From: Henriciella sp.
GTDB taxonomy: Bacteria; Pseudomonadota; Alphaproteobacteria; Caulobacterales; Hyphomonadaceae
DNA length: 64,000 nucleotides
Direction: 5' to 3'
Assembly: GCF_029937755.1 (NCBI RefSeq)
Contig: NZ_JAPYPG010000002.1
Span: forward strand, 1 to 64,000
Shown here in pieces: positions 25,374 through 35,266 of the stretch; position 1 is the stretch's first letter, and each line of letters begins with the position of its first letter. Both the position numbers and the translations under genes were made by a program. A model generated the notes under the pieces. It was not told where the DNA came from. It searched no databases and was given only the letters and a program-made list of their open reading frames with translations.

Positions 25374-26342
25374 TTACAGCCTGAAGAGAGAGGCACCCCA
25401 CGAAAAGCCGCCGCCCATTGCTTCACTTAACACAAGATCTCCGGTTTTGATCCGCTTGTCGCTAATTGCCGTGTGCAGCGCGAGCGGAATTGATGCCGCA
25501 GATGTGTTTCCGTGCATCGCCACCGTAGACACGACCTTGCTTTCATCAAGCCCGAGACGTTTGGCAACACCGTTCAGGATCCGCTGATTGGCCTGATGGG
25601 GGACAAACCAGTCAACATCTTCAATCGTCTGTCCGGTCTGCTGCAGGACATGTTCGATGGCACTGGAAATATTCGTCACGGCATGCCGGAACACCTGATT
25701 GCCTTGCATGCGCACATGTCCGACCGTTCCGGTTGAAGACACGCCGCCATCAACATAAAGAAGGTTGCTCTTGGTGCCGTCAGTACGGATGTGATGAGCA
25801 ATCACGCCCTCATGGTCTTCACCCTCAGCTGCTTGCAGGACAGCGGCCCCGCTGCCATCGCCGAAAAGCACGCACGTCGAGCGGTCTGACCAGTCGAGGA
25901 TACGGGTGAAGGTCTCAGCGCCGATAACCAGCGCGGTCTTGAAAAGCCCCTGACGGAGCATGGAATCGGCGGTGGCCATGGCAAACAGGAAACCGGAGCA
26001 GACTGCCTGGACGTCGAAGGCCGCACCGGTCGTGATTCCAAGCTTGGCCTGAACAGCTGTCGCGGTTGCTGGAAAAGTCTGGTCCGGCGTTGTGGTCGCG
26101 AGGACAATCAGGTCGACGTCTGTGGCGGATATCCCAGCATTGGCCAAAGCATCTTTTGCGGCTTCTACTGCCAGATCAGACGTCAGTTCACCGTCTGCAG
26201 CGATGTGGCGTTGCCTGATGCCTGTACGCTCCTGAATCCACTCGTCGGACGTATCGACCATGCGGGCGAGATCTTCATTCGACAAAACACGGCTTGGCAA
26301 ATAGGCTCCCGTGCCTCGGATAAAACTTTTCGTGGTCTTCAT
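25374..26342 (-). CDS. fabH: 3-oxoacyl-ACP synthase III
   Basis: A 322-residue KAS III enzyme that condenses acetyl-CoA (or another short acyl-CoA) with malonyl-ACP to start fatty-acid synthesis. The catalytic triad is visible: Cys115 in [11 protein letters not shown], His in [10 protein letters not shown] and Asn in [14 protein letters not shown]. The GGG-rich C-terminus ([17 protein letters not shown]) is typical. The start codon overlaps the plsX stop by one base, so the genes are translated together. Confidence 0.97.
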   Translation of the reverse strand: MKTTKSFIRGTGAYLPSRVLSNEDLARMVDTSDEWIQERTGIRQRHIAADGELTSDLAVEAAKDALANAGISATDVDLIVLATTTPDQTFPATATAVQAKLGITTGAAFDVQAVCSGFLFAMATADSMLRQGLFKTALVIGAETFTRILDWSDRSTCVLFGDGSGAAVLQAAEGEDHEGVIAHHIRTDGTKSNLLYVDGGVSSTGTVGHVRMQGNQVFRHAVTNISSAIEHVLQQTGQTIEDVDWFVPHQANQRILNGVAKRLGLDESKVVSTVAMHGNTSAASIPLALHTAISDKRIKTGDLVLSEAMGGGFSWGASLFRL

Positions 26343-27379
26343 TACTCAACCGTTTCCGGGGCGATCCCGAGTTGGGATACACGTTTCAAGCCCGAGGAGA
26401 CTTCTTCCATATAGTGACTGTTTGCAAGATCAGCAGCCAGCTTGACCGCTGTGGCATAGCCCTCCGCATCTGTTCCACCATGACTTTTGACGATAACGCC
26501 ATTGAGCCCCAGCAGCACGCCGCCATTCACGCTGGAGGGATTCAGCTTGGTTTTCAATTCGCGCAGTCCCGAAGACGCCAGGGCAGCCCCCGCTTTTGAC
26601 AGCAGGCTCGATGTAAGAGCCTCCCGGATATAGCGGGACACCAGACGCGCCGTGCCTTCGGCGGTCTTCAGCGCGACATTGCCTGTGAATCCATCCGTAA
26701 CAATGATGTCGACCACGCCCATGGAGATGTCGTTACCTTCCACATAGCCCTTGAAGTCGACGCCGATATCGCGCGTCCGCATGATTTCGCCGGCAAACTT
26801 CACCGCATCCCTGCCCTTCTCGTCCTCTGCGCCGATATTCAGGAGCCCAACAGTGGGTCTTTCGATTCCGAACACAGCCCGGGCATACGATTCTCCCATC
26901 ACGGCGAATTCGACAAGTTGGTCGGCGTCGGCGTCGAGGTTGGCACCGACATCGAGAACGACCGAGCGACCCTTGAGGGTCGGCCACAGCGCCGTCATTG
27001 CCGGGCGATGGACGCCGGACATCCTGCGCAGACTCATCATGGCCATCGCCATTAGCGCGCCTGTATTGCCGGCAGAAACGCCAGCGGCCGCGTCTCCCTG
27101 CTTCACCGAATCGATCATGCCCCACATGCTCGTCGTCTTGCCTTTGCGCAACGCCGAGGACGGCTTTGCGCTCATGCTTACGACGTCGGGATGATCGATC
27201 AGGGAGCATTGACCGGTTAGTTTGTGAGCCTGCACAAGCGGCGCCATTCTCTCCTGCTGACCATGCAGGAGGAAATGCACATCAGACCGATTCCTGCAAA
27301 AGAGTTCGAGGCCCTCCATGACCACTTCAGGGGCGGCGTCGCCGCCCATCGCATCAATCGATAGAGTAATCGAGGACAT
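26342..27379 (-). CDS. plsX: Phosphate acyltransferase PlsX
   Basis: A 345-residue PlsX that makes acyl-phosphate from acyl-ACP for phospholipid synthesis. The start [20 protein letters not shown], the [16 protein letters not shown] block and [19 protein letters not shown] are characteristic. The ATG at 27379 gives the standard N-terminus; a longer frame exists but has no similarity. In many alphaproteobacteria a DUF177 (yceD) gene precedes plsX; here only 97 bp separate it from the chaperone gene and nothing coding is seen. Confidence 0.96.
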   Translation of the reverse strand: MSSITLSIDAMGGDAAPEVVMEGLELFCRNRSDVHFLLHGQQERMAPLVQAHKLTGQCSLIDHPDVVSMSAKPSSALRKGKTTSMWGMIDSVKQGDAAAGVSAGNTGALMAMAMMSLRRMSGVHRPAMTALWPTLKGRSVVLDVGANLDADADQLVEFAVMGESYARAVFGIERPTVGLLNIGAEDEKGRDAVKFAGEIMRTRDIGVDFKGYVEGNDISMGVVDIIVTDGFTGNVALKTAEGTARLVSRYIREALTSSLLSKAGAALASSGLRELKTKLNPSSVNGGVLLGLNGVIVKSHGGTDAEGYATAVKLAADLANSHYMEEVSSGLKRVSQLGIAPETVE

Positions 27380-27476
27380 CAGCTGCTCTTGCCGGCTTCT
27401 GGGTAGCCGGAAACTAAGCATCCGCTGTGCTGTGCGCAACTCACCGAACACAATCGCGCTGCTTCCGGGTTAGCAA

Positions 27477-28001
27477 TCACCATGGCAGCTGCCCGGTCAG
27501 AATATCGTCATGGGTCGCTTCTGACAGCGCCACAGCATCCTCGAGAAGCGTCTTGGCAATCTTGTCAGCTCCGGCACCTGACGCAATTGCGTTTCTCTCA
27601 ATTGTTTGGGTAAGCGCACTCCCTGGGTCAGGCGAACCGAGCGCAAGAGCGACTGCTTGGCCAACTCCAACGAAGGTCTCACCCATCTTGCGAATCTTGC
27701 GTGCAATGGAGGCATCCCCGACCCCGGTTTCACGCAGGGCTGCATCGAAAGAGTCAAAAATTTTATCGTTAAGTAGCCTGGAAAGATCTCGCCCCTCGGT
27801 ACCGGCCTTCTCAAGCCGAGGCAGCAAAAGCCCCGAATACAGCGCAATGGCATGGAACCGGCCTTCCAGCGTGTCGGGTATCAGGCCTTCACCATACAAG
27901 TCAGGCGTGCGGGCTTTTTCGACAACAGAGTGGTGAAGCCGCTGGGCGCTCTGTCTCAGCTTATTGTTATCTGATCGCATGAATCGCTTCAGCCAGCTCA
28001 C
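27477..28001 (-). CDS. Ubiquinol-cytochrome c chaperone-family protein (CBP3-like)
   Basis: A 174-residue soluble protein of the ubiquinol-cytochrome c chaperone family, assembly factors of the bc1 complex. Characteristic parts are LHHSVVEKARTPDLYGEGLIP, DTLEGRFHAIALYSGLLLPRL, LNDKIFDSFDAALRETGVGD and IRKMGETFVGVGQAVALAL. The GTG at 28001 (VSWLKRFM) with GGAG upstream is preferred over longer in-frame starts. Divergent from bamE, a conserved neighbour in alphaproteobacteria. Confidence 0.88.
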   Translation of the reverse strand: MSWLKRFMRSDNNKLRQSAQRLHHSVVEKARTPDLYGEGLIPDTLEGRFHAIALYSGLLLPRLEKAGTEGRDLSRLLNDKIFDSFDAALRETGVGDASIARKIRKMGETFVGVGQAVALALGSPDPGSALTQTIERNAIASGAGADKIAKTLLEDAVALSEATHDDILTGQLPW

Positions 28002-28071
28002 TTCTGCGCTCCGTAACTTGCCAATCCGAGGATCTGGCCTGTAATCGAGAGTGAACAGGAAGGAAAGCCAC

Positions 28072-28551
28072 ATGAGCAAACCGATCATCGCTGCAACACT
28101 TGCGCTGGCCTGCCTTACGACAACGGGCTGCATTTCATCTGTGAAAGCCTATCATGGCTACGCGCCCGACGAAGTAAGCCCTAGTAATATCGAGCCGGGC
28201 CTCGATACACGTTCCAGCGTCCTGGCACAGCTTGGCTCGCCTAGCACTGAAAGCGTATTTGACGACAACACCTGGATGTACATCACGACAATCCAGGAAC
28301 GCTTCGCCTTTTTCCGACCCAAGATTTCAACGCGAACCGTGACGGCGATCCGATTTAGCGATGAGGACGTGGTGGATGAGGTGCTGAAGTATAATCAGGA
28401 TGACGGCCAGGTGATCAATTACGCATCGCGCGAAACGCCGACACGCGGTCGCGAGCTTGGTCTCTGGGAACAGATCTTCGGGACGGTTGGACAGGTTGCC
28501 CTGCCCGCCACTGATGAACGCACACCAGGCAATCCGACCGGACGGCGTTAA
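28072..28551 (+). CDS. bamE: Outer-membrane assembly lipoprotein BamE (SmpA/OmlA)
   Basis: A 159-residue lipoprotein with the signal peptide and lipobox LTTTGC. The SmpA/OmlA domain follows: IEPGLDTRSSVLAQLGSPST (the G-x-s-xx-V-xx-xLG-xP motif) and DNTWMYITTIQERFAFFRP. BamE stabilises the BamA/BamD complex that inserts outer-membrane proteins. ATG 28072 has AGGAAAG upstream; a GTG at 28051 is less likely. Divergent from the chaperone gene and followed by a strong terminator. Confidence 0.92.
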   Translation: MSKPIIAATLALACLTTTGCISSVKAYHGYAPDEVSPSNIEPGLDTRSSVLAQLGSPSTESVFDDNTWMYITTIQERFAFFRPKISTRTVTAIRFSDEDVVDEVLKYNQDDGQVINYASRETPTRGRELGLWEQIFGTVGQVALPATDERTPGNPTGRR

Positions 28552-28579
28552 ATCAACTCTTCTCCCCCGACACACTAAA

Positions 28580-28617
28580 AAAAGACCCCCGGTTTCGGCC
28601 GGGGGTCTTCGTTTTTT
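28580..28617. terminator. Bidirectional terminator between bamE and hppA
   Basis: AAGACCCCCGG / CCGGGGGTCTT form an 11-bp stem with a 6-nt loop. An A-tract lies on the left and a TTTTTT tract on the right, so the hairpin can end transcription of bamE (+) and hppA (-). Confidence 0.95.
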
Positions 28618-28635
28618 ATGCTTTGGCTGGCGAAA

Positions 28636-30786
28636 TCAGATATGCGCCAGGACCGCCAGCATCAGAAGCGCCACGATGTTCGTGATCTTGATCATCGGGT
28701 TCACAGCGGGACCTGCCGTATCCTTGTAAGGATCACCAACAGTATCGCCCGTCACGGCAGCCTTGTGGGCTTCCGAGCCTTTGCCGCCATGATTGCCATC
28801 CTCGATATACTTTTTCGCATTATCCCAGGCGCCGCCACCAGACGTCATCGAGATCGCCACGAAAAGGCCGGTCACGATCACACCAAGCAGCATGGCACCA
28901 ACAGCAGCAAGTGCCGATGAAGGGCCCGCGATGAGCCAGATAATGCAGAATAGAACAATCGGCGACAGCACGGGCAGCATGGACGGAATAATCATTTCCC
29001 GGATGGCTGCCTTGGTCAGAAGATCGACGGCCTTGGTATAATCAGGCTTGACCTCGCCCTTCATGATCCCCGGCATCTCACGGAACTGCCGGCGAACTTC
29101 CTCAACAACGGATTGAGCTGCACGGCCCACAGCCATCATCGACATGCCGCCGAAGAGGAACGGCAGAAGCCCACCGAAAAGAAGGCCTACAACGACATAA
29201 GGATTGGCAATCGAGAAGTTCACGACACCGACATTGGCGAAGAAGCTTCCCGGCTCCGCATTTTCACTGAAGAATTTCACATCCTCATTATAGGCAGCGA
29301 ACAGCACCAGAGCGCCGAGCCCCGCTGACCCGATGGCATAGCCCTTGGTCACAGCCTTGGTCGTATTACCAACCGCGTCGAGTGCATCCGTTGTGTCACG
29401 CACTTCGCTCGGAAGCTCAGACATTTCGGCAATACCCCCAGCGTTGTCCGTCACTGGACCGAAGGCATCGAGCGCCACGATCATGCCGGCAAGTGCGAGC
29501 ATCGTCGTGGTCGCGATGGCAATGCCGTAGAGCCCAGCCAGATTGAAGGTCAGAATGATCCCGGCAATGATCGTGATGGCTGGCAGCGCCGTGGACTCCA
29601 GTGAGACAGCCAAGCCTTGAATGACGTTCGTGCCATGGCCCGATTCCGATGACTTCGCCACGGACCGGACCGGACGATAGCCCGTACCGGTATAATACTC
29701 CGTGATCACAACGATCAGTGCGGTAACGGCCAACCCCGCAACGCCACAGAAGAACAGGTCGAGACCGGTTACTTCTCCCGTCAGGCCAAGCTGTGCAGCG
29801 GCATCCTCAAGGACGCCGAACCCATTCGGCAGGCCCCACTTGATGGCGATGGCAAGACCGATGAGTGAGAATATGCCGGTGGCAATGAGGCCCTTGTAGA
29901 GTGCCCCCATAATGTTTGTGGAGCCCTTCCCGAGCTTCACGAACCAGGTCCCCGCAATCGAGGCCAGGATGCACACCGCACAGATCGCCAGGGGCAGCAG
30001 CATGATCGATCCGAGATAACCAAGTCCGCCAAAGTAGATCGCCCCCAGAACCATGGTCGCAACGATGGTCACGGCGTAGGTTTCAAACAGGTCAGCGGCC
30101 ATACCGGCGCAATCACCGACATTGTCACCGACATTATCTGCGATCGTAGCTGCGTTGCGCGGGTCATCCTCCGGAATACCGGCTTCGACCTTGCCAACCA
30201 TGTCGCCGCCAACATCGGCACCCTTGGTGAAGATGCCGCCACCAAGACGGGCGAAGATGGAAATAAGCGAAGCGCCGAAACCGAGCGCAACGAGACCATC
30301 GACAACCGAGCGGTCATTCGGAGCGAACCCGACAAGTCCTGTCAGAATGCCGTAATAAACAACCACGCCGATCAGCGCGAGACCTACGACCAGCAGGCCG
30401 GTAACGGCGCCGGACTTGAAGGCCATATCCAGCCCCCCCGCGAGGCTTTTGCTCGCAGCCTGAGTGGTGCGGACATTCGCCTGCACAGAGACTTTCATCC
30501 CGATGAAGCCGGCTGCGCCAGACAGTACGGCACCAATCACGAAGCCAAGCGGAACCTCCCAGCTTCTGAATGCAATGAACAGAAGCACCACGACACCAAC
30601 GCCAACCATGGCGATGGTCCTGTACTGGCGATTGAGATAAGCGTTTGCGCCTTCCTGAATCGCCGCGGCGATCTCTCTCATCCGGTCCGTACCGGAATCG
30701 GCCTTCATGATGGAATTCGACTGTAGCCAGCCAAATATCACGGCTGCGATCCCCGCAACCAGTGCAATCCAAAACCATAGGGTCAT
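28636..30786 (-). CDS. hppA: Membrane proton-translocating pyrophosphatase, K+-independent type
   Basis: A 716-residue polytopic membrane enzyme using PPi hydrolysis to pump H+. Catalytic motifs are present: [20 protein letters not shown] (DVGxDxVGK), [20 protein letters not shown], and the acidic [21 protein letters not shown]. The [17 protein letters not shown] segment carries Lys at the position known to distinguish K+-independent from K+-dependent enzymes. It has its own promoter space (131 bp to thiL) and a shared terminator. Confidence 0.96.
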   Translation of the reverse strand: MTLWFWIALVAGIAAVIFGWLQSNSIMKADSGTDRMREIAAAIQEGANAYLNRQYRTIAMVGVGVVVLLFIAFRSWEVPLGFVIGAVLSGAAGFIGMKVSVQANVRTTQAASKSLAGGLDMAFKSGAVTGLLVVGLALIGVVVYYGILTGLVGFAPNDRSVVDGLVALGFGASLISIFARLGGGIFTKGADVGGDMVGKVEAGIPEDDPRNAATIADNVGDNVGDCAGMAADLFETYAVTIVATMVLGAIYFGGLGYLGSIMLLPLAICAVCILASIAGTWFVKLGKGSTNIMGALYKGLIATGIFSLIGLAIAIKWGLPNGFGVLEDAAAQLGLTGEVTGLDLFFCGVAGLAVTALIVVITEYYTGTGYRPVRSVAKSSESGHGTNVIQGLAVSLESTALPAITIIAGIILTFNLAGLYGIAIATTTMLALAGMIVALDAFGPVTDNAGGIAEMSELPSEVRDTTDALDAVGNTTKAVTKGYAIGSAGLGALVLFAAYNEDVKFFSENAEPGSFFANVGVVNFSIANPYVVVGLLFGGLLPFLFGGMSMMAVGRAAQSVVEEVRRQFREMPGIMKGEVKPDYTKAVDLLTKAAIREMIIPSMLPVLSPIVLFCIIWLIAGPSSALAAVGAMLLGVIVTGLFVAISMTSGGGAWDNAKKYIEDGNHGGKGSEAHKAAVTGDTVGDPYKDTAGPAVNPMIKITNIVALLMLAVLAHI

Positions 30787-30848
30787 TACTGCCCGTCCTC
30801 CCTTTCGGCTGATTCTGTATGCAAAATTGCGGATCAGCCTTTTTTGCT

Positions 30849-30862
30849 AGTGATAAATCACT
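30849..30862. promoter_or_regulatory. Small inverted repeat upstream of hppA
   Basis: AGTGAT-AA-ATCACT lies in the 131-bp gap between thiL and hppA, preceded by a run of Ts (30841-30845). It could be an hppA operator or part of a weak terminator for the rib-thiL operon; support is thin. Confidence 0.25.
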
Positions 30863-30917
30863 GCCAAAAGGGAGGCCTTTAAGCAAGCAGCTTCAAGGCC
30901 AGTGGAATTTCCAGCGC

Positions 30918-31856
30918 CTATTTCTGGTGTCTGTATCCGGAAAAACCAGGAAGCTCGACTGGATCACCATGAAGAAATAGAGCGACCTCCTGTCCCTGAA
31001 GAACAGTCCCGATTCGGGCCATGCCGACGTTTGTTGAGGCTGCTGCCGCTTCGAATTCCTGTATTGCCGCGTCCGACACTGTGAGGAGTGTCTGATAATC
31101 GTCGCCACCGGTCGCCAGCGCCAGCATCCTCTCCAGGGGCGGATTCCTCTCGGGCCACGGGACATGGCCAAGCTCAATCTGCAGGGAGACGTTACTGGCG
31201 TGACTGATATGCTGTGCCTCTGCAATAAGGCCATCAGAGATATCAATCGAGGCGCTGGCAAAGCGTGAGACCAGGTCCGCCAAGGCCAGACCCGGCAAAT
31301 CCGGCACTCTGAAGTGGTCAGCATAGCGGCTCGATGTTCCGGCTTTGGCGTCTTCGTAACCGCAGAGGCCTGCGCCAACCAGCCCGGTGGCATAGATTGC
31401 GTCCCCTGCCATTGCCCCTGACCGGAGAACCGGGCCGTTCTCGGCAATTCCCGTCAGAGCCAGAGAGATCACCAGCGGACCTGGCGTTGAAACAAGGTCA
31501 CCGCCGATCAGGTCGACGCCCCAGAAACTCAGGTCTTCACCAAACCCTGTGCAGAAGCGCTGGAAGTGCTGCTCGGAGAACCATGCAGGGACGGCAATAG
31601 ACATAAGCGCCTGGCATGGACGGGCACCTTTACACAAAATGTCCGAGACATTGACCCGAAGCAGCTTCTTCGAAAGCGTCTCAGGCGGGTCAGTCTTGAA
31701 GAAATGAACGCCTTCAACCAGCGTATCGAGCGTTGCAATCGTGGCGGGGCTATCGGCCTGAATCTGTAACAGGCCAACATCGTTTTCCAGCCCCATCGCA
31801 TCTGGACTGGTTGCAATCGGCTTGAGATATCTGTCGATCCAATCGAATTCTGACAC
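30918..31856 (-). CDS. thiL: Thiamine-monophosphate kinase
   Basis: A 312-residue kinase of the ThiL/PurM fold making thiamine diphosphate from thiamine phosphate. Signature parts: an N-terminal EFDWIDRYLKP, ENDVGLLQ, DTLVEGVHFFKTDPPETLSKKLL, GVDLIGGDLVSTPGPLVISL, DISDGLIAEAQHISHAS, and ATGGDDYQTLLTVS. It lies 14 bp after nusB, as in many alphaproteobacteria, and appears to be the last gene of the glyA-to-thiL operon. Confidence 0.95.
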   Translation of the reverse strand: MSEFDWIDRYLKPIATSPDAMGLENDVGLLQIQADSPATIATLDTLVEGVHFFKTDPPETLSKKLLRVNVSDILCKGARPCQALMSIAVPAWFSEQHFQRFCTGFGEDLSFWGVDLIGGDLVSTPGPLVISLALTGIAENGPVLRSGAMAGDAIYATGLVGAGLCGYEDAKAGTSSRYADHFRVPDLPGLALADLVSRFASASIDISDGLIAEAQHISHASNVSLQIELGHVPWPERNPPLERMLALATGGDDYQTLLTVSDAAIQEFEAAAASTNVGMARIGTVLQGQEVALFLHGDPVELPGFSGYRHQK

Positions 31857-31870
31857 GCCACGCCCTCCGG

Positions 31871-32347
31871 CTATTGCGTGGCGCGGAGATCCTTCGCCAC
31901 GTTTTCCAGGACCGCATTGACGAAATTCGCCTCGGATTTCTCGAAGAAATCATGCGCAAGGGAGACATATTCGTCGAGGATCACGGCGTTCGACAACTCC
32001 TGATGCTCGATCAGCTCAGCGGCAGCTGCACGAAGGATGGCTCGGGTGGTGGAGTCGAGACGTGAGAGTTTCCAGCCTTTCGAAAGACGTGCCAGAATGG
32101 CTGCATCGACCTTTGACTGGTTTTCGATTACGGCATTTACGACAAATTTGAACAGGTCCGGATCGGCCTCCTCGATCGGCTCTTCATCAGGTCCAAAACC
32201 GAGACGGTCCTCCATGAATTCCCGCACGACTGCCTTGCCGCTCTGCCCGGTCTGCTCCATCTGATAGAGCGCCTGAACAGCCGCAAGACGCGCACCGGCC
32301 CGGCGCGCGCGAATGACTTCGAAGGGGAGCTTCTGGCTCTCGATCAT
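31871..32347 (-). CDS. nusB: Transcription antitermination factor NusB
   Basis: A 158-residue all-helical NusB protein with ARLAAVQALYQMEQTGQSGK at the N-terminus, LDSTTRAILRAAAAELIEHQ in the middle and NAVILDEYVSLAHDFFEKSE near the C-terminus. It works with NusE in rRNA antitermination. Its start overlaps the ribH stop by 4 bp, the standard ribH-nusB pairing. Confidence 0.96.
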   Translation of the reverse strand: MIESQKLPFEVIRARRAGARLAAVQALYQMEQTGQSGKAVVREFMEDRLGFGPDEEPIEEADPDLFKFVVNAVIENQSKVDAAILARLSKGWKLSRLDSTTRAILRAAAAELIEHQELSNAVILDEYVSLAHDFFEKSEANFVNAVLENVAKDLRATQ

Positions 32348-32772
32348 CTGACGAATTTCTTTCGTAGTTTGAGCATCGCAAGACAGGCTTCTGCTGCGTC
32401 ACGGCCCTTGTTTTTCTGCTTCCGGTCAGCGCGAGCCATGGCCTGCGCCTCATTTTCCACAGTCAGAATCCCATAACCGATTGCGAGCCGGCGTTCGAGC
32501 GCAAGACTCATAAGACCGCGGGCACTCTCTCCGCAAACATAATCGTAATGGCTTGTCTCTCCCCGAATAACGCAGCCAAGGGCAATGTAGCCATCGTACT
32601 GCGCGCTATCCGCGGCCATCGCAATAATGCCCGGCACCTCAAAGGCCCCCGGTACTTCAATGACTTCGGTCGAGACATCTTCATCCGCCAGCGCCTCCAT
32701 CACGCCGGCTTCGAGCTCCCTGGAGATATGCTCGTAATAACGGGATGTCGCGATCAGTATCCGGTGGGCCAT
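32344..32772 (-). CDS. ribH: 6,7-dimethyl-8-ribityllumazine synthase
   Basis: A 142-residue lumazine synthase, the penultimate enzyme of riboflavin synthesis. Seen are ILIATSRYYEHISRELEAGV, EVPGAFEVPGIIAMAADSAQ, YIALGCVIRGETSHYDYVC (with the active-site His) and LAIGYGILTVENEAQAMAR. It sits 1 bp after ribBX and overlaps nusB. Confidence 0.96.
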   Translation of the reverse strand: MAHRILIATSRYYEHISRELEAGVMEALADEDVSTEVIEVPGAFEVPGIIAMAADSAQYDGYIALGCVIRGETSHYDYVCGESARGLMSLALERRLAIGYGILTVENEAQAMARADRKQKNKGRDAAEACLAMLKLRKKFVR

Positions 32773-32773
32773 T

Positions 32774-33901
32774 CTAGTCTTTATCCTTTGTCAGAGGCTG
32801 CCAGCCATCAATACTCAGTCCATACCCCTCCAGCCCCGCGACACGCGTCGGCTTGGTATCGGACAGAAAAACCATTCGGCGGACGCCGAGCTCACGGAGA
32901 ATCTGCGCCCCGACGCCATATTCCCGCAGCGGCGTATGGGATTCTTCCCCGTCATTTGTCTTCAGGCCGAGACGTGCAGCCAGGGAATTCGGCCGCATCG
33001 TATTCACAAACACGACGACGCCGGCTTGCTCCGATTGTGCGATAATCTTCATCGCTCTCTCGACAAGGTTTGCCCTCGGCCCCTTTTCACCGAGAATGTC
33101 GGCGAGCACATCTGTTCGATGCACTCGAACTAGGACGGTCTCATCGGGATCAATCGTGCCATGAACGATCGCAATGTGCTCGGAGTTGTCCAGAGCATTC
33201 CGGAATACGACGGACTTGAACCCGTTCCCATATTCGCTGTCCAGAGGCGCTTCGACACGCCGCTCCAGATAACGGTCATTCTGGCGGCGCCAGGCGATCA
33301 GGTCGGCAATTGTCCCGATCTTGAGCCCATGGAGTTGCGCAAAGGATACGAGCTCCGGCAGGCGGGCCATTGTGCCGTCATCATTCATGATTTCGCAGAT
33401 GACGCCGGCTGGGAAGAGCCCGGAGAGACGAGAAATGTCGACCGCTGCCTCGGTATGCCCGGCCCGCACGAGTGTACCACCATCGCGCGCGACGAGCGGG
33501 AATACGTGGCCCGGTGAAACGATATCGTGATGGTCCTTGGTCGGGTCGATTGCGACGCCGACCGTGCGCGCACGGTCGGCGGCCGAAATACCGGTCGTCA
33601 CGCCTTCCTTCGCCTCGATCGAGACGGTGAATGCAGTCTGCATGCTTTCGCGATTATCCCGCGCCATCATGTCGAGATTGAGTGTCTTGGCGCGTTCCCG
33701 CGTCATGGCGAGGCAAATCAGGCCGCGGCCGTGCTTGGCCATGAAGTTCACGGCTTCCGGCGTGGCAAAACTCGCAGGGATGACGAGGTCGCCCTCATTC
33801 TCGCGATCCTCAGCATCGACGAGGATGAACATTCTTCCGTTGCGGGCGTCCTCGATGATTTCATCGATCGAGGAAATTGCGGCGTGGATATCGTCGGTCA
33901 T
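32774..33901 (-). CDS. ribB: 3,4-dihydroxy-2-butanone 4-phosphate synthase fused to a degenerate GTP cyclohydrolase II-like domain
   Basis: A 375-residue protein. The N-terminal RibB domain (1-205) is complete: VDAEDRENEGDLVIPASFAT, ALFVS-like ICLAMTRERA and GHVFPLVARDGGTLVRAGHT. The C-terminal half has the RibA fold pattern (LREYGVGAQILRELGVRRM, LEGYGLSIDGW), but the zinc-binding cysteine cluster and adjacent catalytic segment of GTP cyclohydrolase II are replaced (VRVHRTDVLADILGEKG). This matches the RibBX hybrids known from proteobacteria, in which only RibB is active. Its start overlaps ribE by 4 bp. Confidence 0.92.
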   Translation of the reverse strand: MTDDIHAAISSIDEIIEDARNGRMFILVDAEDRENEGDLVIPASFATPEAVNFMAKHGRGLICLAMTRERAKTLNLDMMARDNRESMQTAFTVSIEAKEGVTTGISAADRARTVGVAIDPTKDHHDIVSPGHVFPLVARDGGTLVRAGHTEAAVDISRLSGLFPAGVICEIMNDDGTMARLPELVSFAQLHGLKIGTIADLIAWRRQNDRYLERRVEAPLDSEYGNGFKSVVFRNALDNSEHIAIVHGTIDPDETVLVRVHRTDVLADILGEKGPRANLVERAMKIIAQSEQAGVVVFVNTMRPNSLAARLGLKTNDGEESHTPLREYGVGAQILRELGVRRMVFLSDTKPTRVAGLEGYGLSIDGWQPLTKDKD

Positions 33902-34527
33902 TCGGCTACCTTCTGTCCCGGCATGTCGGTGCCGATCATCCGCGCCACGTAGCGCGCCAGCATATCCACCTCAAGATTGACCCTGCGGCCCACCTGCAAT
34001 TGCCCAAGCGTTGTCACCTCCCAGGTGTGCGGAATAATAGCGACTTCGAAGTCCCCATTATCACGCGCCAGTGCCACGGTGAGCGACACGCCATCAATCG
34101 CGACAGAGCCCTTGGTCGCGAAGTAGCGAGCAAGATCACCCGGCGGGCGGATTGTCACGCGATGGCTTTGGCTTTCATCCGCGATTTCCACGACCTCACC
34201 AAGCCCGTCGACGTGCCCAAACACGAAGTGTCCACCAAGCTCGGCACCAAGTTTCAATGAAAGCTCGAGATTGAGCGTGTCGCCCTTGCCGACACTTCCG
34301 AGCATTGTACGAGAGAGCGTTTCCGGAACGGCTTCGACGTCGAACCAGCTACCGCCGTCACACTCGCCGAATTCGACCACGGTCAGGCACACGCCCGAGT
34401 GCATGATGGATGCACCCATCGATATGTCCTCAACCGGATAGCTGGAACGGACTCTCATGCGGCGCAGCCCATTCCGGTCTTCTGCGCTTTCGATTGTTCC
34501 GATATCGGTGACCAGACCAGTAAACAT
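33898..34527 (-). CDS. ribE: Riboflavin synthase alpha subunit
   Basis: A 209-residue riboflavin synthase with two lumazine-binding domains. MFTGLVTDIGTIESAED begins the first; IMHSGVCLTVVE and the second repeat's VAIDGVSLTVALA correspond to each other, as does HFVFGHVDGLGEV. ATG 34527 has AGGAGGG 6 bp upstream; a slightly longer frame exists but lacks the family start. It lies 79 bp after ribD and overlaps ribB. Confidence 0.96.
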   Translation of the reverse strand: MFTGLVTDIGTIESAEDRNGLRRMRVRSSYPVEDISMGASIMHSGVCLTVVEFGECDGGSWFDVEAVPETLSRTMLGSVGKGDTLNLELSLKLGAELGGHFVFGHVDGLGEVVEIADESQSHRVTIRPPGDLARYFATKGSVAIDGVSLTVALARDNGDFEVAIIPHTWEVTTLGQLQVGRRVNLEVDMLARYVARMIGTDMPGQKVAE

Positions 34528-34606
34528 TTCTACCCTCCTGCGGGGCATATAGGCAGCGGCACGGCTTCAGCCAATCAGTCACGTAAAGTCAACGCGGACT
34601 CGATGA

Positions 34607-35266
34607 TCAGGCCTTGAGCCACGTTTCAAGAATATCGCCACCCACGGCTTCAGTTGAGGATAACGTCCAATGACTTGCAGCATCGATCGAACTAAGCCCC
34701 AAAGGCGCTATCGCTGGTATGCCGTCTCCTCCCAGGAGGATCGGCGCGCGAAACCATTCAATCCTCTCCACCAGCCCTGCCCCGACAAAGCTGGCCGCGA
34801 GCTGACCGCCACCTTCCAGGAAGATACGGTCAAGTGACTCCGCCCGAGCGCGGCGCAGCAGTTCGGCAGGTGATACCCGCCCCTTACCGTCACCGACTGG
34901 CCAGAATTGGAGATCCCCGGGATAGGATGCCTCTGGTGTTGTGGCAGTCTCGGCATGCGCTATCACCACACGCCCCGTGGCCGTCGATTGCACCAGCCTG
35001 GATTCGGCAGGGGTCCTCAACCGGCTATCAGCCACGATTCGGACAGGCTGCTTCTCTGGCAAAGGAACCGTGCGGGCTGTGAGCAGAGGGTCATCAGCAA
35101 CAACCGTTCCTACGCCAACCAGAACAGCATCATGAGCCGCGCGCATTTCATGAGCCTTCGCGCGCGCCTCCGGCCCTGTAATCCACTGGCTGACGCCATT
35201 GGACAACGCAATGCGGCTGTCCAGCGACGTCGCGATCTTGAGCGTCACGGTCGCACGGGCGGTCAC
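34607..35266 (-). CDS. ribD: RibD-type reductase domain protein without the deaminase domain
   Basis: A 219-residue protein equal to the C-terminal half of RibD (RibD_C, dihydrofolate-reductase-like fold), which reduces the ribosylamino-pyrimidine intermediate of riboflavin synthesis. [58 protein letters not shown] and [20 protein letters not shown] are seen. Classical bacterial RibD is about 360 residues with an N-terminal zinc deaminase; here that domain is absent, and the start overlaps nrdR by 4 bp, leaving no room for it. The deaminase must be encoded elsewhere or replaced. Confidence 0.9.
   Translation of the reverse strand: MTARATVTLKIATSLDSRIALSNGVSQWITGPEARAKAHEMRAAHDAVLVGVGTVVADDPLLTARTVPLPEKQPVRIVADSRLRTPAESRLVQSTATGRVVIAHAETATTPEASYPGDLQFWPVGDGKGRVSPAELLRRARAESLDRIFLEGGGQLAASFVGAGLVERIEWFRAPILLGGDGIPAIAPLGLSSIDAASHWTLSSTEAVGGDILETWLKA

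Noticed and set aside
27380-27451. Longer N-terminus for PlsX
   Set aside because: The extra 24 codons have no family similarity; the internal ATG at 27379 gives the conserved start.
34528-34606. Possible FMN riboswitch between ribD and ribE
   Set aside because: The 79-bp gap is too short and none of the conserved RFN-element sequences are visible; none was found upstream of glyA either.
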